From: Streptomyces sp. NBC_00820
Lineage (GTDB): Bacteria > Actinomycetota > Actinomycetes > Streptomycetales > Streptomycetaceae
DNA: 64,000 bases
Reading direction: 5' to 3'
Assembly: GCF_036347055.1 (NCBI RefSeq)
Contig: NZ_CP108882.1
Location: 434,001 to 498,000, forward strand
This document shows positions 18,777-27,557 of the stretch, piece after piece. The position numbers and the translations under genes are program-made. A model generated the notes under the pieces. That model saw only the letters and a program-made list of their open reading frames with translations, did no database searches and was not told the origin of the DNA. Each line of letters opens with the position of its first letter. The stretch's first letter is position 1.

Positions 18777-19762
18777 GCCAGCACTTCCGCGATGTTCTTG
18801 CCGCGGTAGGTGACTTCCAGCGTTTCGGCGTTGTACCGGGCGCCCTCGCAGGTCGGGCACGGCGCGTAGGTGGCGGGCAGGAACAGCAGTTCCACCGCGA
18901 CGAATCCTTCGCCCTGGCAGGTCTCGCACCGTCCTTCGGGCACGTTGAAGGAGAACCGCCCGGCCGAGTAGCCGCGCGCCCTGGCCTCGTCCGTCGCCGC
19001 GTACAGCTTTCGCACCGCGTCGAACATCCCCGTGTACGTGGCCAGGTTGGACCGGGGAGTCCGCCCGATGGGCCGTTGGTCGACCAGGACCAGCCGGTCG
19101 AACGACTCGACCCCCGACGCGTCCTGGACGTCGACCTCCAGCCGCGCCTCGCGGCTCCTCGAGTGCGAGTCCCAGGTGGCCGCGGACGACCTCGGCGAGC
19201 ACCTGCGTCACCAGCGTCGACTTTCCGGAACCGGACACGCCCGTCACCGCCGTCAGCACGCAGAGCGGTACGGCGACGGACACGTCGCGCAGATTGTGGC
19301 GGGAGACGCCGCTCAGGTGCAGCCAGCCGTCCGGTGTGCGCGGGCGGTGATCGAGCGGCTGGGCGCGCCCGAACAGGTACTGGCTCGTGGCCGACTCCCG
19401 GACCCGCTCAAGACCGGCGACCGGGCCGCTGTACAGCACGCGTCCTCCGCCCTCGCCGGCGCCTGGGCCGATGTCGACCACCCAGTCAGCCCGCCGTACG
19501 ACGTCCATGTCGTGCTCCACGACGAACAGCGAGTTGCCCGCCGCCTTGAGGCGGTCCAGCACGTCCAGCAGCGGTTCCGCGTCGGCCGGGTGCAGGCCCG
19601 CGGAGGGTTCGTCGAGGACGTAGACGACGCCGAACAGCCCCGAGCGCAGCTGGGTGGCGATCCGCAGGCGCTGCGCCTCGCCGGGCGACAAGGTCGTCGA
19701 GCGGCGCCCGAGGCTGGAGCGGCCCTTTTCGGCAGGCTCAAGGATCGCAACGCACTCCACAT
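18777..19762 (-). pseudogene. UvrA-family ATPase paralogue, internal fragment with frameshift
   Basis: Minus-strand sequence encodes the middle and C-terminal part of a UvrA-like protein. Present are an ABC signature and Walker B (TLSPGEAQRLRIATQL, VYVLDEPSAGLHP), a second Walker A (TAVTGVSGSGKSTLV) and the zinc-finger segment [19 protein letters not shown] frameshift near 19158 separates the two halves. The first ATPase core is missing upstream of about 19740, and the C-terminus stops at [14 protein letters not shown] at the junction with the aldo/keto reductase. It resembles the short UvrA paralogues found near antibiotic genes rather than the housekeeping gene. Confidence 0.8.
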
Positions 19763-19864
19763 GATGCGTCATCGAAATCACGTCACGTTCAGCGAACGAT
19801 GAAGAAACCCCAGGCCGCCCGCTACCTGCCCGTATGCCCCGCTGACAACCCATTCAGACGCCCT

Positions 19865-20854
19865 CTAATGGCACAGTTCGCCGCCCAGTCGGGTCCGGGC
19901 GTACCGGACGGTGCGGCCGCTGCGGGTGCGGCTGAGCAGGCCGGCGTCGTAGAGGACGGCGAGGTGCTGGCTGACGGCGCCGGGGGTGACGTCGAGGCGG
20001 TGGGCGAGTTCCGTGGTGGACGCGGGTTCCGCCAGCAGGAGCAATAGCCGGGCGCGGGGGCGGCCGAGGAGCCGTACGAGGGCCTGGTCGGTGACCGGGG
20101 GCGGTTCCTCGGAGAGGGTGGCGCGGCCGCGGGCCGGGTAGAAGAGCATCGGCGGCCGCGTGGAGTCGATCAGCGCCTGGGCACCCCGGGCGAACAACGT
20201 GGGCAGCAGCACCATGCCGCGCCCGGCGATACTGATCCCCGTTCCGTGGCGCGGAGCCTGCGCATTGGGGCGCCCGGTGCGCAGCCGCAGATGGCCGCCG
20301 GTCCAGGTGAGCCGTGAATCGATCCCGGACAGCATCGCACCGGCGCCTTGTTCCGCCAACGTCCGTCCCTGATAGGCGAGATCGGCCTCCATAATGCTCT
20401 GCACGCGTGGCCACCAGTCGGTGACCAGACAGGTGTGCCAATAGGTGTCGAGCGCGTCGGCGGTCCGGGCGAGGAGTGCGGCGGGATCGGCGAGGCCATG
20501 GGCGACGACCGGCGGCAGCGCGCCCTCGGTGCGATAGGTGGCGCGGAAGTCGGCGGCGACGACGCCGGGCGGAGTGGCGCACACCTGCTCCAACTCGTCG
20601 GCGAAGACCGGGCGGACCCGGACGGGTCGCGGGGTGAGAAAGTCCGGCACCGACCGCCAAGGGGCGACCAAAGCGCTGAGCACCTCGTGATCGAGGGAGT
20701 CCAGGCAGCCGCGGATGCGGCGCAGCCAGGGCCGGTGGTGCGGATAGCGCGCGGGGTCGTTCAGAGAGCGCAGCGAGAACACCGCCTCCTGGAACGGGGA
20801 GTAGGAGAAGGCGGTGGTGGCGAGGTCGTCAACGCCGAAGCGAAACTCGATCAT
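19865..20854 (-). CDS. ArsR-type winged-helix regulator with long N-terminal domain
   Basis: 329-aa regulator. The N-terminal about 240 residues are a domain common in actinomycete proteins of this class (MIEFRFGVDDLATTAFSYSP); the C-terminal about 75 residues are an ArsR-like winged helix (STTELAHRLDVTPGAVSQHL). It probably represses the divergent MFS exporter gene 57 bases away. The upstream sequence TAGCCT, 8 bases before the ATG, suggests leaderless transcription. Metal-binding cysteine motifs of classical ArsR are absent, so the inducer is probably organic. Confidence 0.85.
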   Translation of the reverse strand: MIEFRFGVDDLATTAFSYSPFQEAVFSLRSLNDPARYPHHRPWLRRIRGCLDSLDHEVLSALVAPWRSVPDFLTPRPVRVRPVFADELEQVCATPPGVVAADFRATYRTEGALPPVVAHGLADPAALLARTADALDTYWHTCLVTDWWPRVQSIMEADLAYQGRTLAEQGAGAMLSGIDSRLTWTGGHLRLRTGRPNAQAPRHGTGISIAGRGMVLLPTLFARGAQALIDSTRPPMLFYPARGRATLSEEPPPVTDQALVRLLGRPRARLLLLLAEPASTTELAHRLDVTPGAVSQHLAVLYDAGLLSRTRSGRTVRYARTRLGGELCH

Positions 20855-20874
20855 TGAGTAGGAGGCTAAATGAT
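20850..20874. promoter_or_regulatory. Candidate operator between arsR-type and MFS genes
   Basis: ATCATT (20850-20855) and AATGAT (20869-20874) form a perfect 6-bp inverted repeat with 13 bases between. One half covers the regulator's start codon. It is the most AT-rich stretch in the intergenic region and lies where a repressor would control both divergent genes. Confidence 0.45.
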
Positions 20875-20910
20875 TGTCGGTACCGCGTGACCGGCGGTTC
20901 GCTGATCGGC

Positions 20911-22224
20911 ATGACGACGACATCACCCTCCTCGGCCTCCTCGGACTTTGATCCATCGGGGGCGTCGCCACCTGAGCGCGCCACCCGGGCCGCAGGACTG
21001 CTGCCCGCCGACCCGACGCTGCGCCGCGCCACGCTGTTCACCCTGATCGACTCCGTCGGCGCGGGTCTCTACTTCCCGCTGGGTGTCCTGTACTTCACGC
21101 GTATCGTCGGCCTCGACGCGACCGCGGTCGGGCTCGGCCTGTCGGTCGCGGGACTGATAGGGGTGGTCGCCGGCATCCCCGCGGGCCGGGCTGCCGACCG
21201 GTGGGGTGCCCGGGAGGTGGGGGCGCTGTTGTGGGGCGGCGCCGCGGTGGCCACGGCGGGCTACGTCGTGGTGGACTCGTACGCCGGATTCCTCGTCGCG
21301 GTGGTGTGCGCGACCGTGCTGCGGATGGCCAGTCACGGGGTGCAGAGCGCGATCTACGCGGACGTGCTGCCCACGGCCACGCGCGTGGAGGCGCGGGCCT
21401 ATCTGCGGGCGGTCACGAACGTGGCGATGGGGGTGGGCGGCCTGTTCGGCGCGATCATCCTTCAACTCGACACGCGAGCCGCGTATGTGACGGCGATCCT
21501 GCTGAACGCGCTCACGTTCCTCGCACCGGCCCTGATGGTGCGCCGCCTGCCGCTGGCCGCGCATGCGCGGGACCGGGCCCGGCTCGCGGACGATGCCCCG
21601 GCCGCCGACCGCTGGCGTGCGGTGCGCGATCTGCCGTACCTGACGGTGACCGTGCTGAACGCGCTGCTCTGCGTGCAGTTCGCCCTGATGGAGGTCGGGC
21701 TGCCGCTGTGGGTCGTCGAGCGGACCGAGGCACCTCGCTGGACGGCTGCTCTGCTGCTGATCACGAACTGCGTGCTGGTGGCGCTGTTCCAGGTCCGGGT
21801 GGCCCGGCGGGCCGCCCAAGTCCCCAGCGCTGTGCGGGCGATGTACTGGTCGGGGCCGCTGCTCGCGGTGTCCTGCGGGGTGTACGCGCTGTCGTCCGGG
21901 TTGTCGCCGGCGTGGGCGGTGCTCGTGCTGGGCTTCGGCAGCGTGGTGCAGGTCCTCGCCGAGCTGCTGTCGGCCGCGGGCGGCTGGACTCTCGGCTACG
22001 AACTGGCCGACGCCCGTGCCCACGGCGTCTACCAGGGCGTGTTCCAGGCGGGCATGTCGACGGGCGTCATGGCGGGCCCGGCGCTGGTGACGGCGACCGC
22101 GATCCAGCACGGCACGGCGGGCTGGGCGGTGCTGGGCGTACTGTTCGCGCTGGCGGGCTTCACGGTGCGCCCGGCGGTGCGGTGGGCGTTCCGGGACGGA
22201 GCGTGGCGGGGCGAAGCCGCGTGA
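20911..22224 (+). CDS. MFS transporter (drug-efflux type)
   Basis: 437-aa integral membrane protein with twelve predicted helices. It has the MFS motif A-like loop GIPAGRAADRWGAREVGALL (about 88-107) and a hydrophilic central loop (HARDRARLADDAP). An N-terminal tail of about 35 polar residues precedes the first helix. Proton-driven export of a toxic compound is expected from the pairing with an ArsR-type regulator. The ATG at 20911 is chosen; an open frame upstream crosses the regulator start and is not coding. Confidence 0.87.
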   Translation: MTTTSPSSASSDFDPSGASPPERATRAAGLLPADPTLRRATLFTLIDSVGAGLYFPLGVLYFTRIVGLDATAVGLGLSVAGLIGVVAGIPAGRAADRWGAREVGALLWGGAAVATAGYVVVDSYAGFLVAVVCATVLRMASHGVQSAIYADVLPTATRVEARAYLRAVTNVAMGVGGLFGAIILQLDTRAAYVTAILLNALTFLAPALMVRRLPLAAHARDRARLADDAPAADRWRAVRDLPYLTVTVLNALLCVQFALMEVGLPLWVVERTEAPRWTAALLLITNCVLVALFQVRVARRAAQVPSAVRAMYWSGPLLAVSCGVYALSSGLSPAWAVLVLGFGSVVQVLAELLSAAGGWTLGYELADARAHGVYQGVFQAGMSTGVMAGPALVTATAIQHGTAGWAVLGVLFALAGFTVRPAVRWAFRDGAWRGEAA

Positions 22225-22633
22225 CCCGTGACGACGACAGTCCGCGAACCCGCATGCCCGGTCACGGCGACCGCCCGCGGACCGGCACCCCCGGTGACGT
22301 CGCTCCGCGGACGGCTGGCCAGGGGATCCGGCTCCGAGGAGTGATCCTGCCGTGGCCTCCACCTAGAAAGCGTCTGGAAAGCCTGTCAGCGGGTCATACG
22401 GGCAGATAACGGGGATGTGGCACACATTCGGGGGCTGGGGTGGGCGAGCCGCACGCCCGTTACTCGTCCGCGTGACGCGCACGATTCCAAGCACTCTTGC
22501 ACCATCGACTGAATCGGCAGTCCACCTGACCAGCGGTGCAGGTCGTCTGGCACATCATCAGAACGAGCGCCGGATGATCGTCAAGATGACTCTGTGAGCG
22601 TCAATTCGGCGTCAAGCTACTGAACTTGATTGA
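22225..22633. other. Non-coding stretch at the left edge of the accessory island
   Basis: No gene is supported. Base composition falls after about 22370, with AT-richer sequence near 22480-22630. This marks the change from core-like to island DNA. No integrase site or tRNA is visible. Confidence 0.4.
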
Positions 22634-22636
22634 GTG

Positions 22637-23233
22637 ATGTCGGGGCCCGCCGCAGGGTGGCAGGGGCCAGCTCGCGCCTTCCCGGTGTGGCCGGAGCACG
22701 AGGATGATGTTCGCGTGATCCGAGACTTCCCGCCGTTGCCGTTGCCATTGCCCCAGTACGCCGTGGTCCGTATCGGCTGCTCACCAGGGGTGCCTGCCGA
22801 GATCGCCGCCGATCTGCGGGAAGTCGGCGTCCCAGCAGGGCTGATCGGATATGAGTACCAACCGCTGACTGAGGCGACGCTCCTGGACGGGAACGGTGAG
22901 AGCGGGTTGGTCGTCTTTGGGTCCAGTGGCCTGTTCGGTCGGCTTGGCGTCGATGTGGCTTCGCGTCGCGTCGTGCAGATCCCCAAGATCGGGTCCGCGA
23001 CCGCCTGGCATGTGAACAGGGACCTCGAAGCCTTCCACCGGTGCGTCGCGGGCATCATCGCCCGCTTCCCGTTCTACGAGGAAGACGAGGAGGACAGGTT
23101 CCAGGAGGTGGCGGACGAGCTTCGTCGGCTCCTCGCTGCTCTCGATGCCACCGCACTCGCAGACAACGGGTTGTGGGAGACCTTGTGTGATGACGTGGCG
23201 ATGGGCGACTACGCGAACTGGGAGGAGGAATGA
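22637..23233 (+). CDS. SUKH-4-type immunity protein
   Basis: 198-aa acidic protein. The segment VVFGSSGLFGRLGVDVASRRVVQI, a mid-domain AWHVNRDLEAF, and the ending LWETLCDDVAMGDYANWEEE follow the pattern of SUKH-4 proteins. SUKH proteins are known as immunity partners of nuclease or deaminase toxins in polymorphic toxin systems. No toxin gene is adjacent: the IS630-type transposase begins 7 bases downstream and may have replaced it. Starts at 22634 (GTG) and 22714 (GTG) are alternatives. Confidence 0.65.
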   Translation: MSGPAAGWQGPARAFPVWPEHEDDVRVIRDFPPLPLPLPQYAVVRIGCSPGVPAEIAADLREVGVPAGLIGYEYQPLTEATLLDGNGESGLVVFGSSGLFGRLGVDVASRRVVQIPKIGSATAWHVNRDLEAFHRCVAGIIARFPFYEEDEEDRFQEVADELRRLLAALDATALADNGLWETLCDDVAMGDYANWEEE

Positions 23234-23239
23234 GTCGCG

Positions 23240-24408
23240 TCAGTCCTCCAGGGTCAGGCCGGTGGTTGCGAGGCAGCCGTCGACGAGTTCTGGACGGTAC
23301 TGGATCCTCTTGAGCCGACGTTTCACGGCTCGGGTGATCTGAGTGAGGTCCGCGGCGGGGAGGTTGCCGATCTCGCGTTTGACCAGTGACCAGATGCCCT
23401 CCTGTGGGTTGAGGTCCGGGGCGTAGGCGGGCAGGTGGAACACGGTGAGCCACTCGGCGTTCGTCTCGATGAACGCACGCATGCCAGCGGTCAGGTGCAG
23501 GCGGAGGTTGTCCCAGACCAGGACGATCGGGCCGCCGAGCTGGATGCGGACGCGGACGATCAGGTCGCGGAAGTCGCGCCAGCCGAAGCCCTTCGGTTCG
23601 TCCTTGCGGCCGTGATACTCGCGGATCGCGTAGATCAGCCGGGACCGCTCGCCCGGCTTATAGCAGGTCATGCCCGCCATCGACACCCGCCCGGAGCCGC
23701 GGCCCCTCACCCTCACGACCGGGGTCTGGCCGATCCGGACCCAGGTTCTGGCGCGCGGCGGAGTCATCGACTGCCCGGCCTCGTCTTCGAAAACGATCCA
23801 GGCCCCGCGCTCCGCCGCGATGCTCTTACCCGCGGCCAGGTCTCCTTCTTCCATATTTCGACCGCGTCGTCATCGCGCTCGATCGCCCGCCGAGTGGGCT
23901 GCTGCCAGCTCCAGCCGTGCCGCTTCAGCAGCCGCCAGGTGCCCTCGACCGTGTAGGAGACGTGGAACAGCCGGCCGATGAGCGTCTTGATCCGTGCCAG
24001 CGTCCACCGCTGGTCCGTCCAGCCGTGAGCCAGCGGACCACGCTCCAACTCCCGCTCCAGCCTGGCGACCTGGACTTCGTTGAGCCGAGGTCTTCCCGGC
24101 GACCCCTTCGACAGAACCCCGGCCTCACCGCCCTCGCGCCAGGCCCGACGCCACCGCTCAACCGACCGCACACTGATCCGCAGGGCAGCGGCAACCTCCG
24201 CGTTCTTCTGCCCGCTCTCGAAACGCTCCACGGCCTGGAGCCGCAGCCACTCCCGCGTAGTTCTCTCGGCGTCGGTCAGTCCGCCGCCCTGAGCTTGAGT
24301 AAGCCCCAGCGCGGCACGGCTGCGGCGCAGAGCACAGGCCAGCCGGCCCACGGCGGTGCCAGCGTCCGGCACCTTCTTGAGGCGCCGGACCTTCCGAACG
24401 GTAGTCAA
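23240..24408 (-). mobile_element. IS630-family transposase, two frames joined by a frameshift
   Basis: Minus-strand transposase. The 5' frame (24408-23764) carries a helix-turn-helix (AAALRISVRSVERWRRAW) and winged-helix domain. The 3' frame (to 23240) carries the DDE core: FEDEAGQ, VWDNLRLHLT, and NPQEGIWSLVKRE supplying the last acidic residue. The frames connect near 23830 by a -1 shift: KETWPRV continues as KSIAAERGAWIV. No classical slippery heptamer is present, so this is more likely a single-base deletion than programmed frameshifting. The start is TTG at 24408. Terminal inverted repeats and TA duplication could not be identified with confidence. Confidence 0.85.
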
Positions 24409-24417
24409 GGCGCGGGG

Positions 24418-24555
24418 TCAGATCGGGGTGGCCCGCAGCACGACCAACGCCGCGCGCAACAGCGAGGTCGGCCTGCTGGTGGTACAGGCCCACGTCACAA
24501 CAGCGCCGAGGAGGCCGGCGCAGCCGACGCCGAGGACGGCGTTGGTGGGCTCCAT
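24418..24555 (-). CDS. Small hydrophobic hypothetical peptide
   Basis: 45-aa ORF (ATG 24555, TGA 24418) starting MEPTNAVLGVGCAGLLGAVV, with one possible membrane helix (about residues 6-23). It begins at the broken 3' end of the relic toxin gene and ends at the edge of the IS630 element. It may be a gene cut by the insertion or a chance frame. Confidence 0.3.
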   Translation of the reverse strand: MEPTNAVLGVGCAGLLGAVVTWACTTSRPTSLLRAALVVLRATPI

Positions 24556-24802
24556 CCCCGTTTAGGACAGAGAGGCGGCGCAGGGGCCTCTTCACCCAGT
24601 AGGTGAGGGAGAGCCGGCCAACGGAGGCGAGGCGGACGTCCTCACTCTCGGGGTCGTCGGCGTTCCATTGGCGGAAGCCCCACGGATCACCCGCGGCGGC
24701 GTTCAGGACGTCCCACACAGTGTCTTTGACGTGCTCGGGCGGGGTGTCGAGAACCTTCGCGGCCGGCGAGGAGAAGCGGACCGCTTACGGCTGTCCGGTC
24801 AT
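24550..24802 (-). pseudogene. RelE/ParE-like toxin relic with early nonsense codon
   Basis: ATG at 24802 reads MTGQP, then TAA at 24785-24787, then continues in frame as AVRFSSPAAKVLDTPPEHVK, DPWGFRQW and DVRLASVGRLSLTYWV. This is the alternating helix-strand pattern of short RelE/ParE-type toxins of about 85 aa. A TAC-to-TAA change would explain the stop. The C-terminus diverges after RRLSVLN. The ATG overlaps the TGA of the upstream antitoxin fragment, the usual toxin-antitoxin coupling. Confidence 0.6.
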
Positions 24803-24885
24803 CGGCGCCTTGCCCGCAGCTCCGCTAGGTCGACGAACTCGCTGTCGTCGTAGCCGGAGGCGACGAACGCGTCGACCGCCGGGGT
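24799..24885 (-). pseudogene. Antitoxin C-terminal fragment
   Basis: About 28 codons (TPAVDAFVASGYDDSEFVDL, then AELRARRR and TGA at 24799) read like the C-terminal tail of a small antitoxin. The stop overlaps the toxin ATG. Upstream the sequence changes abruptly at about 24885-24890 to an unrelated plus-strand gene fragment, so the DNA-binding N-terminus is lost. Confidence 0.45.
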
Positions 24886-24889
24886 GGAC

Positions 24890-25133
24890 CCCGTTCACGG
24901 CGATCGCCCGCCAGCTCGTCCCTGCAGCCACCACGGACGAGTTGGACAGCCTGTGGAGCGATGGGGTGCACCTGACCGAGCTGGGCGACACTGTGCTGCT
25001 CCGGCAGGCCGAACGGATCCTCGCCGAGCACCGGATCGTGGAGAAGCTCTTCGACTACCCGCTCTTGGAGCGCGACGCCGCTCTTGCCGCGTACGGGCCG
25101 ATGTTGGCCCGGTACCGACCGACCGGCTCCTGA
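24890..25133 (+). pseudogene. C-terminal fragment of an SGNH-hydrolase-like protein
   Basis: About 80 codons ending at TGA 25133. The segment LDSLWSDGVHLTELGDTVLL contains the D-G-V-H-L block V pattern of SGNH/GDSL hydrolases, followed by a helical tail. The catalytic-serine N-terminus is missing; the frame runs into the antitoxin relic at about 24888. It sits just upstream of the phosphoheptose isomerase fragment, so both may come from one sugar-biosynthesis cluster. Confidence 0.5.
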
Positions 25134-25223
25134 AGACTCCGGGCCGCCCGGCGCTGGTCGGCCACCGCCGGCGCCCCGACCCATCGCCTCTGCCCGTTTC
25201 GTGACCTTCGAGGGAGCTGACCC

Positions 25224-25529
25224 GTGACCCTGCCGGGACGCGCACACATACAGGCGCTCTCCGCCGCGTTACCCCTACTCGACACCACCCGCCTCCAAGC
25301 CTGGGGCCACCTCCTGGCCAAGCGGCTCCCCGCAGGCGGGCGGCTGTTGGTCGCGGGCAACGGCGGCTCGGCCGCCGAAGCACAGCACCTGACCTCCGAA
25401 CTCGTCGGCCGCTTCCGCGCCGAGCGGGCACCGCTGTCCGCGATCGCACTGCACGCCGACACCTCCTCGGTCACCGCCATCACCAACGACTACGGACCTG
25501 ACGAGGTCTTCGCCCGGCAGGTCCGCGCC
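25224..25529 (+). pseudogene. Phosphoheptose isomerase (GmhA, SIS domain), truncated
   Basis: GTG at 25224 with GAGGGAG upstream. The first about 102 residues match a SIS-domain sedoheptulose-7-phosphate isomerase: LLVAGNGGSAAEAQHLTSEL, GRFRAERAPLSAIAL, TAITNDYGPDEVFARQV. After QVRA (about 25529) the expected STSGRSPN substrate loop and the C-terminal half are absent; the frame runs on into unrelated sequence to 25682. About half the enzyme is missing. Confidence 0.8.
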
Positions 25530-26063
25530 CCAGGAATGAAGCTGCGTGTGGCCATCTCACGTGGCGTGCTCAGCATCGGTCAGGGCGGTTGGTGGGGATA
25601 TGAACTGAACCCGGTGAGCAGAATTCTGAACTCTCAGCCCCTCGGCTCCCCCCAGCGTGTAGCTGCCGACCGGTGGCGTTAGTTCGGAGAAGCCACGTCG
25701 AATACCAGGTCGGCTCTCCGGCCGGGCCGGTCCACACGAGCGTCTCGCGGCGAAACCCGACCCGCAGCATCGCCGGACCGCCGGCCAGCAGGGTGCAGTG
25801 GCTGCAGGACCAGAGTTCCCTGTCAAGGAGTATGTTCAGCTTGGAAGTCTCGTGGCGGGCGCGCCCGCCACGAGACAACGCGCTGGGGCGCCCGGGAGAA
25901 TGAAGTGGCCGTCTTTCCCTTCAATGCATTGCTCTTCTCACGCATAGCACACGAAGCCTCTGGCGGAGGTGGTTCTTCTTGGCCGAAAACCCATCCGCCA
26001 GGGCTTCACCACGCTGTCAGGCCAACTGCCGCACCATCTCCGCAGGTTGAAAAAGCTCACGGC
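25530..26063. other. Gene-free junction sequence in the island
   Basis: No supported gene. It contains the 30-bp palindrome at 25847-25876. A minus-strand frame near 25600-25800 reads somewhat protein-like (LAGGPAMLRVGFRRETLVWT) but has no proper start and no recognised family. Confidence 0.4.
25847..25876. repeat. 30-bp perfect palindrome
   Basis: GTCTCGTGGCGGGCG (25847-25861) is followed directly by its exact reverse complement (25862-25876), with no loop. It lies between a truncated gene and the first secreted-paralogue gene. Possible roles: a bidirectional terminator, a cruciform-forming site, or a recombinase or regulator site left by a mobile element. Confidence 0.85.
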
Positions 26064-26561
26064 TTAGACACAACACAGCTTGAACTTACTGGCCACGTTG
26101 AACGTCACCCATGTTTGATCGGGCCTGTTATACAACGTCAAGACAAAGTTGCGAGGCTGAGAGGTGACCTGACTAAACGGAAGCCCCTTCTGCTTCTCAA
26201 GGGGGGCGGTGCTGCAGCGAGTTCCCTCAAAGAGGCGTAGGAGCGCCTTCGCCTCAATTGTGCCAGAAGTGGTGCGTCGCACCGTGAATCGCACCCATCC
26301 CCTGGTGTCACCGCCTGCACACGCCTCGGTTGACCAGCTTTTCGCTACGTGCTCTCCGGCCCTCATGGCGAACACATGCGAGAAGTCTTGGTAGTGGGCG
26401 TAAGCGGTTCCAAAAGGAAACTCCAAACCGCTGTACACCTTGAGCTTTCCCTGAACGGTGATGTTGGAGCCAGCGCTAGGCGGCAAGGCGGCAGCCTGCA
26501 TCACGTCGGCGAACGGGATGGGGGTGAGCAGCACTGCCGCTGCGAGGGCGCGTCCAAGCAT
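26064..26561 (-). CDS. Small secreted hypothetical protein, paralogue 1
   Basis: 165-aa protein with a Sec signal peptide (MLGRALAAAVLLTPIPFADV, cleavage probably after AAA at about 25). The mature part is a beta-rich domain of about 140 residues with cysteines in EACAGGD, GTRCSTA and FKLCCV. It starts VQGKLKVYSG and ends QTWVTFNVASKFKLC. It is a diverged paralogue of the product at 27558-28064, sharing signal peptide, VQGK start, LFEG/LYEG motif and the final V-T-F pattern. Family not recognised; an extracellular role is inferred only from the signal. The ATG at 26561 is chosen over upstream starts because the signal peptide begins there. Confidence 0.7.
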   Translation of the reverse strand: MLGRALAAAVLLTPIPFADVMQAAALPPSAGSNITVQGKLKVYSGLEFPFGTAYAHYQDFSHVFAMRAGEHVAKSWSTEACAGGDTRGWVRFTVRRTTSGTIEAKALLRLFEGTRCSTAPLEKQKGLPFSQVTSQPRNFVLTLYNRPDQTWVTFNVASKFKLCCV

Positions 26562-27557
26562 TTCGAACCTCGCGGATTGGACTTGGCGCGATAGGCATTG
26601 ATACGGATTGTTTGGAGCAGTCGCCGCATGAGTGCGTTGCCTAGCGTGTCGCCCCAGGGAGCCGCTATCGGGGGCCACATGCATCATTGCATGCCGCCGC
26701 AGTGGCGATCCCTTGCATCATCGTCTCGGCCTTATCGCTGCGGGGTGAAGGATCCCGCAACTCCAGATTGCACCCCTTGGCCAAAGGATGCCACTCGCTG
26801 GAGAAGCGCACCGAAAACCCCTAGGACGACCGGAGCGAGCTGGACACCGCGCTCGCAGCCCTCCAGGCCATCCGTGAATGCCTGGCCGGCGCCTTAAGGA
26901 CTCGTACGCGATCTTGCTGACGTGCAGCGGCTCATACGAGGGTGCTGTTGAGCAGGTTGCCGCTCCCGGCACCAAGGTCGGCCACAGGCTTCGCCGGAGT
27001 CATGCCGGTATGAAGCTCGGCCACCAGGGTGGAACGTTGCCCGGACACAGCGGGGCGGGGTGCGAGCCCGGCATGCCGAGCCATGTGACAAGGAACCAGG
27101 CGAACCACGGGGTGAAGACGAACCCTGCAGTCAGGGATTTCCCGCGATGACGTTTCCCGAGGGTGCTGTGCAGGCTGGCTCGCGAGCAGGAGGCGTACGA
27201 ACAGGCGCAGGTGGAGTTCAGCCCAGACGCTTCGGAAGGCCGTCTGTGAACCCACACCCCGGCCGGTTTCAGCCGGCTACACGTGCACAGCCCATGGAGG
27301 CTCTGCGGCGGCAGGGCTCAGCCTTATCCTTCCGTCGCCCGGACAGCGAGCTGGGATCCCTGGAGTAGCTGGGGCCTCGCCGCGGTCTGGCGGGATGCAA
27401 AGGCGAACGGCGCTACGTCCCTCAGGGGTTGCTGCGGCTCCCCGAGATGCAGTGGAGGAGATCCAGAGCGAACCTGGTAACAGGGGACTCCATGAGACGT
27501 TCACGCCAGGGGTGCGACAATTCCACAGCCTGACTCCAGGCATTGCGAGGCATCGGC
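26562..27557. other. Long gene-poor stretch between two secreted paralogues
   Basis: About 1 kb without a convincing gene and with weak codon bias. One minus-strand frame (27257-27000) has a plausible membrane segment, FVFTPWFAWFLVTWLG, and ends PPWWPSFIPA at 27000. It has no recognised relatives and no clear ribosome site. The stretch is probably decayed DNA between duplicated genes. Confidence 0.4.

Noticed and set aside
23221..24440. Terminal inverted repeats for the IS630 element
   Set aside because: Only weak similarity was found between the ends (TGAGTCGCG and TGACCCCGCG), below what I would trust.
26930..27010. Minus-strand peptide PVADLGAGSGNLLN as a methyltransferase fragment
   Set aside because: The glycine-rich motif resembles a SAM site, but nothing around it supports a methyltransferase fold.
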